Positions 28,413-35,642 of a DNA stretch of 35,642 nucleotides are shown piece by piece (position 1 is the stretch's first letter; each line of letters starts with the position of its first letter). Below the pieces are notes generated by a model. It was not told where the DNA came from, did no database searches, and saw only the letters and a list, made by a program, of their open reading frames with translations. The DNA comes from JBKPNZ01 sp046732895 (lineage in GTDB: Bacteria > Actinomycetota > Thermoleophilia > Solirubrobacterales > 70-9). The position numbers and the translations under genes were made by a program. The DNA is taken from the NCBI GenBank assembly GCA_046732895.1, contig JBKPNZ010000033.1, positions 1 to 35,642 on the forward strand, in the 5' to 3' direction.

Positions 28413-29759
28413 TCATGGGGAACACACTCCCGTGGGTCCGAACAGCGGGCCGAGCCCCGTGACGAGCCCGTTGATGAGCTGCTGCGGGAGGGGGACGTTG
28501 TGGCCGGGGCCGCCGGTGATGATGTTCTCCAGCTGGGAGCAGCCGGCGGTGAAGTAGATGCGCCGGTAGAAGCCGTTGCCGTCGGCCGCCTGGAAGACGG
28601 AGTTGCCGTTGTGGCCGAGCCAGGCCAGCCAGTAGAGGTAGCCCTCGTCGCGGCCGGCGCTCCCGACCGGGTTCGCACCGTCGGGGTTGTAGGCCGCCAT
28701 GTTCGTCAGCTTGTTCAGCTTCTTGCCGATCACGGTCAGGCGCGGCGCGGCGCTGGAGTACTCCTGCGCCGCCTGCCGCAGGTCCGGGACCGGCTTGCGC
28801 GCCGCCCGCACGAACGGGCGGATCTGGTTCTTCAGCGTCGACGTCGTCCCGTTCGCGAGATCGGTGAGTGACGAGTTCGCCTCGTCGAGGTTGCGCGCGA
28901 AGGGCCGGAGCTTGTCGAAGGTCGGGCCGAGGAGGTTGGCGTACTCGGTGACGTCGTTGAGCGTCTGCTCGGCGGTGGAGAGCGTGCCCGGGAGCAGAGC
29001 GACGGCGCGCTGCACGCTCGGATCCTGCTCGGCGATCCGCGCCAGCGCGGAATTCGACGAGCTGACGAGCTGCGTGAGGTCCTCGTTCGCGCGGCCGACC
29101 GCGGCGGTGAGCTCGTTGAAGTTGTGGATGAGGGTGCGAACGTTCTGCTGGCGCTCCGCCACCTTCGAGTTCAGCTTCCGCAGGTCGTCGTTGATCGGCC
29201 CGAGTCCGCCGAGGAGCCTGCCGAGGTCCTTGTCGCGGCCTTCGAGCCCCTTGCCGGCGCCCACCAGCAGCAGGCGCAGATATGACTGCGAGTCGCCGTC
29301 GAGCGCCTGGAGGATCTCGTCGAGGTTGACGTCGGGCGCGGTGTTCGCCGCCTGGATCGTGTAGCCCTCGGGGATGTCGCCCGCCTTGGCCGTCCCCGGA
29401 TCGAGCTCGAAGAACATGTCCTTCAGGCCGGTCTGCGGGCGCATCAGGATCGTCGCGTCCTTGTAGATCGGCAGGTAGTCGCGATCCACCGCGAAGGTGA
29501 CGACGCCATGGCCGTTCTCGAGGTCGACGGACTGGACGTCGCCGATCTTCACGCCCGCGACGCGCAGGGCCTGGCCCTGTCCGGGCACGACGGCCTGCGT
29601 CGTCTCGAACTCGGCCTTCATCTCGAAGGGCTTCTCCTCGAGGATCGGGATGCGCAGGCGCTGCTCCTGCAGGATCACGTAGGTCGTGACCAGGGCCACG
29701 ATGACCAGCACCGTCACAGCGATGAAATCACGCAGGTGCTTGCGGATCGCGGTGGCCAT
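28413..29759 (-). CDS. Mce-family protein
   Basis: A 448-residue protein, the shortest in the set. The membrane helix at 12-31 (FIAVTVLVIVALVTTYVILQ) is followed by the Mce core (about 45-130): FEMKAEFETTQAVVPGQGQALRVAGVKIGDV to GLKDMFFELDPG. The middle is helical with spaced Leu/Ile (about 160-350). The end, YWLAWLGHNGNSVFQAADGNG and CSQLENIITGG, is a short folded tail with two cysteines. It fits the fifth position of the mce ring set. The ATG at 29759 overlaps the previous stop by one base (TGATG). Confidence 0.9.
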   Translation of the reverse strand: MATAIRKHLRDFIAVTVLVIVALVTTYVILQEQRLRIPILEEKPFEMKAEFETTQAVVPGQGQALRVAGVKIGDVQSVDLENGHGVVTFAVDRDYLPIYKDATILMRPQTGLKDMFFELDPGTAKAGDIPEGYTIQAANTAPDVNLDEILQALDGDSQSYLRLLLVGAGKGLEGRDKDLGRLLGGLGPINDDLRKLNSKVAERQQNVRTLIHNFNELTAAVGRANEDLTQLVSSSNSALARIAEQDPSVQRAVALLPGTLSTAEQTLNDVTEYANLLGPTFDKLRPFARNLDEANSSLTDLANGTTSTLKNQIRPFVRAARKPVPDLRQAAQEYSSAAPRLTVIGKKLNKLTNMAAYNPDGANPVGSAGRDEGYLYWLAWLGHNGNSVFQAADGNGFYRRIYFTAGCSQLENIITGGPGHNVPLPQQLINGLVTGLGPLFGPTGVCSP

Positions 29760-31483
29760 CAGTTACCGCCCTGCCCGAGGCTCTGGAGGATCTGTGCTGT
29801 CGCCGGATTGGACTCGACCCGCTGCTTGAGCTCGTCGAGCAGCTTCGTCTGCGCGGCCTGAGCCTCCTGATCCTTGCCCTGGTTCGTGAGCTGCTGCACC
29901 TGGCCGGCGAGCCCCTTGAGGGAGCTGAGGTCGAGGCTCTGAAGCGACTTCAGGTAGCTCTGCTGGGCCGCCGAGCTCGACTGCTGCTGGGGCGGCGGGC
30001 CCGCACCGGCGTCGAGGTTCGGGGGCTCCTGCGTCTCGCAGCGAACGTCCGGCCGGAACGGCGTCTTCACGGAGTCGGCGTTCGCGCCGAACGGACGCGG
30101 GACCGATCCCATTAGGGGCTCCGGCGTGACGCCGAAGGCATCCTGGCCGAAGTCGCTGGAGGCGCCGGGGATCACGATGGTGTTGGTGCCGCCGCCGGCC
30201 TCGACGCGGATGTACTGCCCGTTCGCGTCACCCGAGCGGCTCTCACCGGCGATTCCGGCCAGTCCGTACGCCGTCTCCTCGGCGACGGTGCCAGGCGGAT
30301 CATCCGGGTCGCCCGAGGAGTTCGACGGGTCACCGGTGACGTGGTCGTTCGACCACGGGATCACGACCTCGTTGAAGCAGCTGGAGAGCTTGCGGCCCTG
30401 GTTGAGGAACGGAATCGTCTTCTGCGACAGCTCCGCCAGGTCGGGGATCGTCGGCCGCAGGTCATGGACGAGCCCGCGCAACTCCGGCTTCGACACCAGG
30501 TGCCGGAGCTGGTTGATGAACGGAGTGGCCGCATCCAGCGTCGGGCTCGTCGAGCGCACGCCGGGCAGCGCCTCGCGGGCGAACGCGCGCAGTGGCGGGA
30601 AGGCGTTGTTGAGGCTGGCAAACGCGGGCTTCGCCGCATCGAGGACGTCGGGCAGCTTGGCGACGGCCTGCTCGAGCGCCTGGTCCTGGGCGGCGAAGGA
30701 GCCGGACACGATCCGGAAGTTCGAAACGAGGCCCTTCAGCTGGGACTCGTTGCGGTCGAGCGCCTTGACGACGATGTCGAGGTGCTTGATGAGGTTGGAG
30801 AGGTCGTGCGGCTCGGTGCCGAGGAGGGCCTCGTTCACCTGCGACGTGTACTTGTAGGCGCCCGCGGAGCCGCCGTAGAGCTCCCGGAACCCCTCGGCGC
30901 CCTTGTATTTGATGAGCGCGTTCCCGAACTGGTCCAGGAAGGTCTGCAAATCGGAGCGCACATCCGACTGCAGGGTCGTCAGCACCTGGTCGAGCTGGAC
31001 CGAGTAGGAGGTCTGGCTCAGCGGGAACGTGTACTCGGAGTCGGCCTCAGGCGACTCTGGCGTTCCCGGCTTCAGGTCGACGAACATGTTGCCCTCGAGG
31101 AAAAGCCGCGGGCGGAGCTTGAAGGTGGCGTCCTCGTGGATGGGCCGTCCCTCGTCGGAGATCTCCATCGTCACCACCGCCGCCTGCTGCCCGGTCGGGC
31201 CGCCTCCGCCAGGGGGCGCCTGGTTACCGGTCGCGGCCTGGTACTCGGGGCTGTCGGTCGTCAGCGGCTGGACACCGGTCACCTCGCCGACCTGCACGCC
31301 GGCGATGCGGACCGGTGAATTCACCCGCACGTTCTGGGCCGAGCTGAACACGGCCTTGACCTCGTAGCCGTGGTGCCAGGGGAGCTGCTTGGTGTACGCG
31401 AGGAAGCTCGCGACCGCGACCACGACGATCGCGATCAGGCCGATCGCCCAGTTCGGCAGGCGCCTTGAGTGCTGGCCCCTCAC
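29759..31483 (-). CDS. Mce-family protein with long C-terminal coiled tail
   Basis: A 574-residue protein. A membrane helix at 13-29 leads into the Mce core YEVKAVFSSAQNVRVNSPVRIAGVQVGEVTGV and LFLEGNMFVDLKPG (about 38-150). A Gly/Pro-rich insertion (QAPPGGGGPTGQ) sits inside the core. After the helical region come a serine/glutamine-rich segment (PPPQQQSSSAAQQ) and a final coiled stretch (SYLKSLQSLDLSSL, then TKLLDELKQRVESN). The tail is unusual for the family and may join the tube to another part. GTG 31483 overlaps the previous stop in GTGA. Confidence 0.9.
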   Translation of the reverse strand: MRGQHSRRLPNWAIGLIAIVVVAVASFLAYTKQLPWHHGYEVKAVFSSAQNVRVNSPVRIAGVQVGEVTGVQPLTTDSPEYQAATGNQAPPGGGGPTGQQAAVVTMEISDEGRPIHEDATFKLRPRLFLEGNMFVDLKPGTPESPEADSEYTFPLSQTSYSVQLDQVLTTLQSDVRSDLQTFLDQFGNALIKYKGAEGFRELYGGSAGAYKYTSQVNEALLGTEPHDLSNLIKHLDIVVKALDRNESQLKGLVSNFRIVSGSFAAQDQALEQAVAKLPDVLDAAKPAFASLNNAFPPLRAFAREALPGVRSTSPTLDAATPFINQLRHLVSKPELRGLVHDLRPTIPDLAELSQKTIPFLNQGRKLSSCFNEVVIPWSNDHVTGDPSNSSGDPDDPPGTVAEETAYGLAGIAGESRSGDANGQYIRVEAGGGTNTIVIPGASSDFGQDAFGVTPEPLMGSVPRPFGANADSVKTPFRPDVRCETQEPPNLDAGAGPPPQQQSSSAAQQSYLKSLQSLDLSSLKGLAGQVQQLTNQGKDQEAQAAQTKLLDELKQRVESNPATAQILQSLGQGGN

Positions 31484-33213
31484 TTGATCCCCTTCCAGGT
31501 GGTGGGCTGGCGCGAGCCGACGCGGGTATCGCGCTCCTCGCGGGTGCCGTCCTGCAGGTAGTAGAGGTCGGTGATCCCCTGGGACCCGGGCAGGTGCGAT
31601 GCGGCGTGCGCCGGATTGCTGGGAGCCTGGCCGGGAACCGGGTCAGCGCCCAGGGTGGGTGTGTATCCCGTCTGGCCACCCTCGCAGTCACCGTCGCCCT
31701 TCTCACCGTGGTGGCCGTAGAGGCCCACGCCGTTCAGGATCGGGAGCTCATAGGGCTTGAAGACTCCATCGTCGGCGGGATTGGGCACCGCCCCGGCGAT
31801 CCCGTTGGCCTGGACGCCCGAGTAACCGGCGACCGGCGTCTTCACGGCGCCGGGCACGGTGATGCCGCCGGGCAGGTGCGTCTCGCCCATCGGGAAGTTC
31901 GCGAGCGCCTGCCGGAACGTGAATCCGACCTGGTCCTTGTCGGAGAGGCCGTTCGGCAGGAACGTGAACCAGTAGTTGAAGTAGTTGCAGACGGTCTGCG
32001 CCGGGACCACGAACTTCGCCAGCGGCTTCGCCTGGTCGAAGGTCTCCTGCAGGCGCTGGAGTGAGAGCCTCGTGCTCGGCTGCTGTACCAGGTCCTTGAG
32101 CTGCGTCAGCGCCTTCTTCAGGTTCTTGTTCAGGACGGGCGAGCGCTCGAGCACGGGCGTCCCGGTCTCGACGGCGTCGGTGAGCGTCGGCAGCGTCACC
32201 CGGAGGTCCGAGACCCCGGGTGCCAGGGCCTTGGAGAGCTCGGTGAAGTCGGCCAGGAAGCGCTGCTGGCCGGGAAGCACGCGGATCGCAGTGTCGAGCG
32301 TGGCCGGACCCTCGGAGATCGTGTCCTTCAGGGCCTCGGGGTCGCGCGAGATCGCGTCGAAGGCGACGGCCATGTTGGTGAAGAGCTGGGCCTGCTCCTC
32401 GGCGACCGGAGCGACGATCTGGGCCGTGCGCGCCAGCGCCGGGAAGAAACGCTCGAAGCGAGTCGACGGCTCGACGAGGACCTGGGCGACGGGGTTGAGG
32501 TTGCGGAACAGCGGGTTGAGTGCGGCGATCGCCTCGTTCAGCGAGGTGCCGCGGGCGGCGACCGCATCGCCGTAGCCGACCAGGTTGGTGCGTGAGTTCG
32601 TCCGGGTGGGCCGATCGAACGTGTCGGCGATGTCGTCGAACTCCGTTTGCTCCTGGAAGCAGCCGTTCTTGGCGCTCTGCGGCTCGGTCGAGGCAAACGT
32701 CTTCGGCTCGACGGGCAGCTTGCAGGTGCTCGAATCGTCGGTGCCGTTGAAGACGAAGCCCTCCGGCGCCGGGGGACCCGTACCACGCACGATCTCGAGG
32801 TACTTGAGTCCGAACGAGGAGCGGTAGCGGACCCGGAAGATCGAGTCCTGCGGCAGCGGCTCGGCCGACTTGTCGAGCTTCAGGTTGAGCTGTGCGACGA
32901 CGCCGCCGGTGTCCGCCGCGGTCGTCTCGCTCGCGTTGGGGTCGGCGGCCGCGGTCGTCTGGGACTGATCGCTCTGCACCGGCTCGATCGACTCGACTAC
33001 GCCCACCCGGTGGCCGCCGATCCGGACCTCGTTGTTGTTGGTGAGGCGGGCGGCGTTGGGGACCTCAACCGAAACCCTGTACACCGGCACGAACGGCAGC
33101 CCGTTGTTCGCGTTGTACGCGAGGAAGACCGCGACGATCACGATCAGCGTCGTGACCGCGCCGACCATGGTGGGCGAGGCCGCCAGTGACTGCATGGCGC
33201 TACGCCGCCTCAC
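31480..33213 (-). CDS. Mce-family protein
   Basis: A 577-residue protein. A membrane helix at about 17-33 (VGAVTTLIVIVAVFLAY) leads into the Mce core, YRVSVEVPNAARLTNNNEVRIGGHRVGVVESIEP, with a low-complexity insertion TTAAADPNASETTAADTGG, then SSFGLKYLEIVRG. Helical middle, then the block VPAQTVCNYFNYWFTFLPNGLSD, which recurs in actinobacterial Mce C-terminal domains. GTG 33213 has GGAGG seven bases upstream. A 19-codon frame bridges the 52-base gap from the previous gene. Confidence 0.9.
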   Translation of the reverse strand: MRRRSAMQSLAASPTMVGAVTTLIVIVAVFLAYNANNGLPFVPVYRVSVEVPNAARLTNNNEVRIGGHRVGVVESIEPVQSDQSQTTAAADPNASETTAADTGGVVAQLNLKLDKSAEPLPQDSIFRVRYRSSFGLKYLEIVRGTGPPAPEGFVFNGTDDSSTCKLPVEPKTFASTEPQSAKNGCFQEQTEFDDIADTFDRPTRTNSRTNLVGYGDAVAARGTSLNEAIAALNPLFRNLNPVAQVLVEPSTRFERFFPALARTAQIVAPVAEEQAQLFTNMAVAFDAISRDPEALKDTISEGPATLDTAIRVLPGQQRFLADFTELSKALAPGVSDLRVTLPTLTDAVETGTPVLERSPVLNKNLKKALTQLKDLVQQPSTRLSLQRLQETFDQAKPLAKFVVPAQTVCNYFNYWFTFLPNGLSDKDQVGFTFRQALANFPMGETHLPGGITVPGAVKTPVAGYSGVQANGIAGAVPNPADDGVFKPYELPILNGVGLYGHHGEKGDGDCEGGQTGYTPTLGADPVPGQAPSNPAHAASHLPGSQGITDLYYLQDGTREERDTRVGSRQPTTWKGIK

Positions 33214-33269
33214 GAGCGGCCTCCATTCGTGCGGGCACGGTCAGCGCTTGTCGAGATCGCGGTCGTCAT
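33210..33269 (-). CDS. Candidate 19-codon bridging frame in mce operon
   Basis: MTTAISTSADRARTNGGRS, from ATG 33269 to TGA 33210. Its start overlaps the previous mce stop in ATGA and its stop overlaps the next mce start in GTGA. It may keep ribosomes moving across the only sizeable gap in the operon. Chance is also possible, since the next gene has its own ribosome binding site inside the frame. Confidence 0.3.
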   Translation of the reverse strand: MTTAISTSADRARTNGGRS

Positions 33270-35149
33270 GGTCCGAGCAGGAAGTCGAGGAGGTCCTGGG
33301 CGGCGTTTCCGGAGCCGCCGCCTGAGCCGCCGCCCGAGCCGCCCCCGCCACCGTTCTGGAGGCGCTCGCGCAGACGGCGGGGCAGATCTCCGAGGCCGCC
33401 CCCGCCGCCGCCATCTCCGTTGCCTCCGAGGATCCGGTCGAGCGTGTCCTGGATCGAGTTCCCTCCGCCGCCGGACCCGCCGCCGCCGGGCAGATCGGGC
33501 AGGGGCAGACCCGATCCGCTGCCGGAGCCGGCGCCGCCGGGCGCCGCAGGGCCGGACCCGGAGCCGCCGTTCGAGGAGGACTTGGGCTTCTTCTTGGGGG
33601 CCGACGCGGACTTCGCCTTCCCATTGGGATCGCAGAGGGCGAGTGCCTGGGACGGCGACGTCCCGTTCGGGCACACCGAGCTGTCGTAGGACGGGAAGTT
33701 GAAGTTGTTGTTGTTGACGCCCGGCTGGTTCGGCCCGAGCCAACCGACACAGTCGGCGATCTGGGTCGAGTCCGGGCCGGTGAGCGTCGGCGTGCTGGTC
33801 GTCCCGCCCGCACGGTTCGGCATGCTCACGGTGCCGGTGGAGGGGTCGCGGCCCGTCGTGAAGTTCCCGCAGGGGCCCGAGAAGATGTAGTAGAGGCTGA
33901 AGTGCAGCAGGTGGCCGATCGAGTCGTACTGGTTGAGTGACCCGGCCTGGTAGTAGGCGTAGTTCAGAAGGCCCTCGAGGCCGGTGTAGCCCGTCGGCCC
34001 GGTGCGGCCGGTCGAGTAGCACGGCAGCGTCTTGTCGTTACAGGTCTTGGCCGCTCGCGCGTCCTGCTCGACCGAGCGGCTCGGATCGTCGATGTCGCGC
34101 AGGAAGTCGGCCAGGATCTCGGTGGTCGCCGGAGCCTTCTTGCCCGACTCCGCCAGCAGGTGGAGCTCGTCCTTGCCCTGCTGGAGGGCACGCTTGCCGA
34201 CCTTCGAGGCGTCGCCGAGGCTCTTCAGCGAGGTCTCAGTCGCCGAGTTGAAGGCCGGCAGGTCGAGGATGAGCTTGTTCAGGCCGGGGGCGGCGGCCTT
34301 CAGATTCGTCAGCGTGCAGCGCTGGTTCCCGACGCTCGCCAGGACGCCGGTCGCCTTGCACCCGTGCTCCGTCCGCGCCAGCTCGTCGAGCTTCGTGAGC
34401 GTCGGCTTCAGCTCGGCGAGGAAGTCGTCGAGCTTGCCGAAGTCGGCGGAGAGGTCGTCCCCGCGCTCGGCTGAGGCGGCGGCCGTGTCCCTCGCGTTCT
34501 TGATGAAGCTGACGACGTCCTGGGAGCGCTCGTTGAGGCGGCCGATGATGTGATCGGAGTTGACGTTGAGATCGCGGATGATCGTGTTCTGGTCACCAAG
34601 GACGTGCGTGACCTTGTGAAGCTGGGTGAGCGCCGGCGAGCCCAGGCGGATCGCCTCGTTCAGGTTCTGGGGATTGCCGGCAAGCGCGGTGCCGAACTCG
34701 TTGATCAGGAGCTGCAGGCGCACCTTGTAGGGCTCACGCAGCGTGTTCTGGACGAGGTCGTTCTGCACCGTCTGGGTGACGTGGCTCGCCGGGATGTCGG
34801 GCTTGTCCGGATCGTCCGAGTGCTCGATCGGGGGGCCGTGCGGGTCGCAGTCGATGAAGTACTCGGCGATCAGCGACTGGGGCTCGGACGAGCACTTCGT
34901 GTCGGTCCCGAGCACGCTCAGGGGGCCCGACAGCTCGACGGTCACGACGGCGCGCTTCTTGGCGTTGACGTCGAGGCTCTTGACGGTCCCGGCGTTCACT
35001 CCCGCGACGCGAACGTCGGAGCCGGTGACGATCCCGAACGCGTTGTACATCTCGATCGAGTACGTGTGGGAGTCATCGGCGGGCGCCGTTGCGACGAACG
35101 CCGTGGCCACGCCGACAAGCAGGGTCAATATGAGTGCGATCCGCCTCAT
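33266..35149 (-). CDS. Mce-family protein with Gly-rich, helix-dotted tail
   Basis: A 627-residue protein. The N-terminal hydrophobic segment is short (MRRIALILTLLVGVATAFVA) and could be a signal peptide. The Mce core (about 28-110) reads YSIEMYNAFGIVTGSDVRVAGVNAGTVKSLDV. A helical region follows to about 370, then a folded part with several cysteines (GYTGLEGLLNYAYYQ, CGNFTTG, DCVGWLG). From about residue 511 the chain is Gly/Ser/Pro-rich, broken by three short amphipathic stretches: QDTLDRIL (567-574), LPRRLRERL and QDLLDFLL (618-625). Repeated QDxLDxxL ends suggest a docking motif. ATG 35149 overlaps the upstream stop in ATGA. Confidence 0.9.
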   Translation of the reverse strand: MRRIALILTLLVGVATAFVATAPADDSHTYSIEMYNAFGIVTGSDVRVAGVNAGTVKSLDVNAKKRAVVTVELSGPLSVLGTDTKCSSEPQSLIAEYFIDCDPHGPPIEHSDDPDKPDIPASHVTQTVQNDLVQNTLREPYKVRLQLLINEFGTALAGNPQNLNEAIRLGSPALTQLHKVTHVLGDQNTIIRDLNVNSDHIIGRLNERSQDVVSFIKNARDTAAASAERGDDLSADFGKLDDFLAELKPTLTKLDELARTEHGCKATGVLASVGNQRCTLTNLKAAAPGLNKLILDLPAFNSATETSLKSLGDASKVGKRALQQGKDELHLLAESGKKAPATTEILADFLRDIDDPSRSVEQDARAAKTCNDKTLPCYSTGRTGPTGYTGLEGLLNYAYYQAGSLNQYDSIGHLLHFSLYYIFSGPCGNFTTGRDPSTGTVSMPNRAGGTTSTPTLTGPDSTQIADCVGWLGPNQPGVNNNNFNFPSYDSSVCPNGTSPSQALALCDPNGKAKSASAPKKKPKSSSNGGSGSGPAAPGGAGSGSGSGLPLPDLPGGGGSGGGGNSIQDTLDRILGGNGDGGGGGGLGDLPRRLRERLQNGGGGGSGGGSGGGSGNAAQDLLDFLLGP

Positions 35150-35642
35150 GGCCCGGGCTGCACGTCGGTCGGGTCGCAGGGCAGGTCCTGGCCGGCATAG
35201 CCGGCGCCCTGGTAGAAGGGGACGGAGTCATCGGTGGGGTCGGCTCCTCCGAGCGGGCGCTCGTTGGCGCCGGGACACTTCTGGTCGCGGTCGGTGGTGA
35301 GGGCGGTGTTGATGTTGGGGATGAGGCCGCCGGGGATGTTGGGAAGGCCGGAGGGGCTGGAGATGGTGAAGGCGTTGAAGGTGGTCGCGATGCGGCCGAT
35401 CCCGCCCTCCGCGTCGTTGTACCCGGAGCTCGTACTGAAGTCGTTGAACCAGCCGACCAATTCAGGGGTGTAAGGCCTGAAGTTGGCCAGATTCGGAAGC
35501 GAGTTCCGAAGCGCGCAGACCGACTCGCCGAAGGCGCCCTGGTCATAGTCGTCATCGGCGGCCTGCTGGTAGTCGGCCTGGGGGTCGGCGCCGCAGTCGG
35601 GCGAGCCGGAGCCGACCGCCGCCCGCGCCAGCGGCACCTGGG
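35146..35642 (-). CDS. Mce-family protein, partial (C-terminal part)
   Basis: Only the last 165 or so residues are in the window; the gene continues past the right edge. The part seen reads FRPYTPELVGWFNDFSTSSGYNDAEGGIGR, with NAFTISS and a Cys-containing end (DLPCDPTDVQPG). This block is found at the C-terminus of Mce proteins in this lineage, just after the helical region, so the missing part should hold the membrane helix and Mce core. It is the upstream neighbour of the other five, giving at least six mce genes. An internal GTG at 35637 is not the start. Confidence 0.8.
   Translation of the reverse strand, partial: QVPLARAAVGSGSPDCGADPQADYQQAADDDYDQGAFGESVCALRNSLPNLANFRPYTPELVGWFNDFSTSSGYNDAEGGIGRIATTFNAFTISSPSGLPNIPGGLIPNINTALTTDRDQKCPGANERPLGGADPTDDSVPFYQGAGYAGQDLPCDPTDVQPGP

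Overview
The window comes from a high-GC bacterium. The six-gene Mce lipid-uptake operon, a clustered biotin pathway, a 70-residue free biotin carrier, an ECF sigma factor with a DUF4349 partner, frequent GTG starts and leaderless-looking promoters point to Actinomycetota. The gene content fits Thermoleophilia/Solirubrobacterales best; that placement is inference, because no rRNA or other marker is present.

Positions 1-4,560 look like an accessory island. It is gene-poor and holds four small exported proteins (an RTX repeat protein, a cupredoxin and two of unknown function), a VOC-fold protein, and a small candidate membrane peptide. A family of short hairpin repeats (stem GCTTT/AAAGC, six-base loop) is scattered through 18-2,886. 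At its right edge is a tightly coupled minus-strand operon of mobile-element type: excisionase, a 60-residue unknown, and two HNH-type proteins. GCGCCAGT direct repeats lie upstream of the excisionase. Next comes the isolated 3' end of an acyl-CoA dehydrogenase gene (4,593-4,664), which suggests integration at, or deletion into, that gene.

Positions 4,756-13,374 return to dense housekeeping-type genes: two SDR oxidoreductases, an SGNH hydrolase lipoprotein, a metallo-beta-lactamase-fold hydrolase, a membrane-anchored coiled-coil protein, a PlsC-type acyltransferase, glycerol kinase, a family 2 glycosyltransferase, and an operon of biotin carrier, enoyl-CoA hydratase and AlkA-type DNA glycosylase. 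Glycerol kinase and the acyltransferase both serve glycerolipid metabolism.

Positions 13,418-20,557 hold the late biotin pathway: bioB, bioF, an MBL-like gene of unknown role, bioD, then an inserted convergent MarR/MFS efflux pair, then bioA. No gene for pimeloyl supply is present. The biotin product could serve the carrier protein at 11,660.

Positions 20,741-24,360 hold an ECF sigma factor overlapping its probable membrane partner (DUF4349), a rubredoxin, a Nudix hydrolase divergent from it, and a two-barrel flavin-binding protein of the pyridoxamine-phosphate-oxidase class. Positions 24,357-26,694 (minus) form an operon of SCP2 sterol carrier, iron-type alcohol dehydrogenase and a 227-residue unknown. 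Positions 26,783-35,642 (minus) hold five complete Mce proteins and one cut by the window end. The YrbE permeases that usually start such operons would lie beyond the right edge. The SCP2/ADH operon directly downstream suggests linked handling of an imported lipid.

Nine starts in the window are preceded by a TANNNT hexamer 5-9 bases away with no ribosome binding site, which suggests leaderless transcripts.
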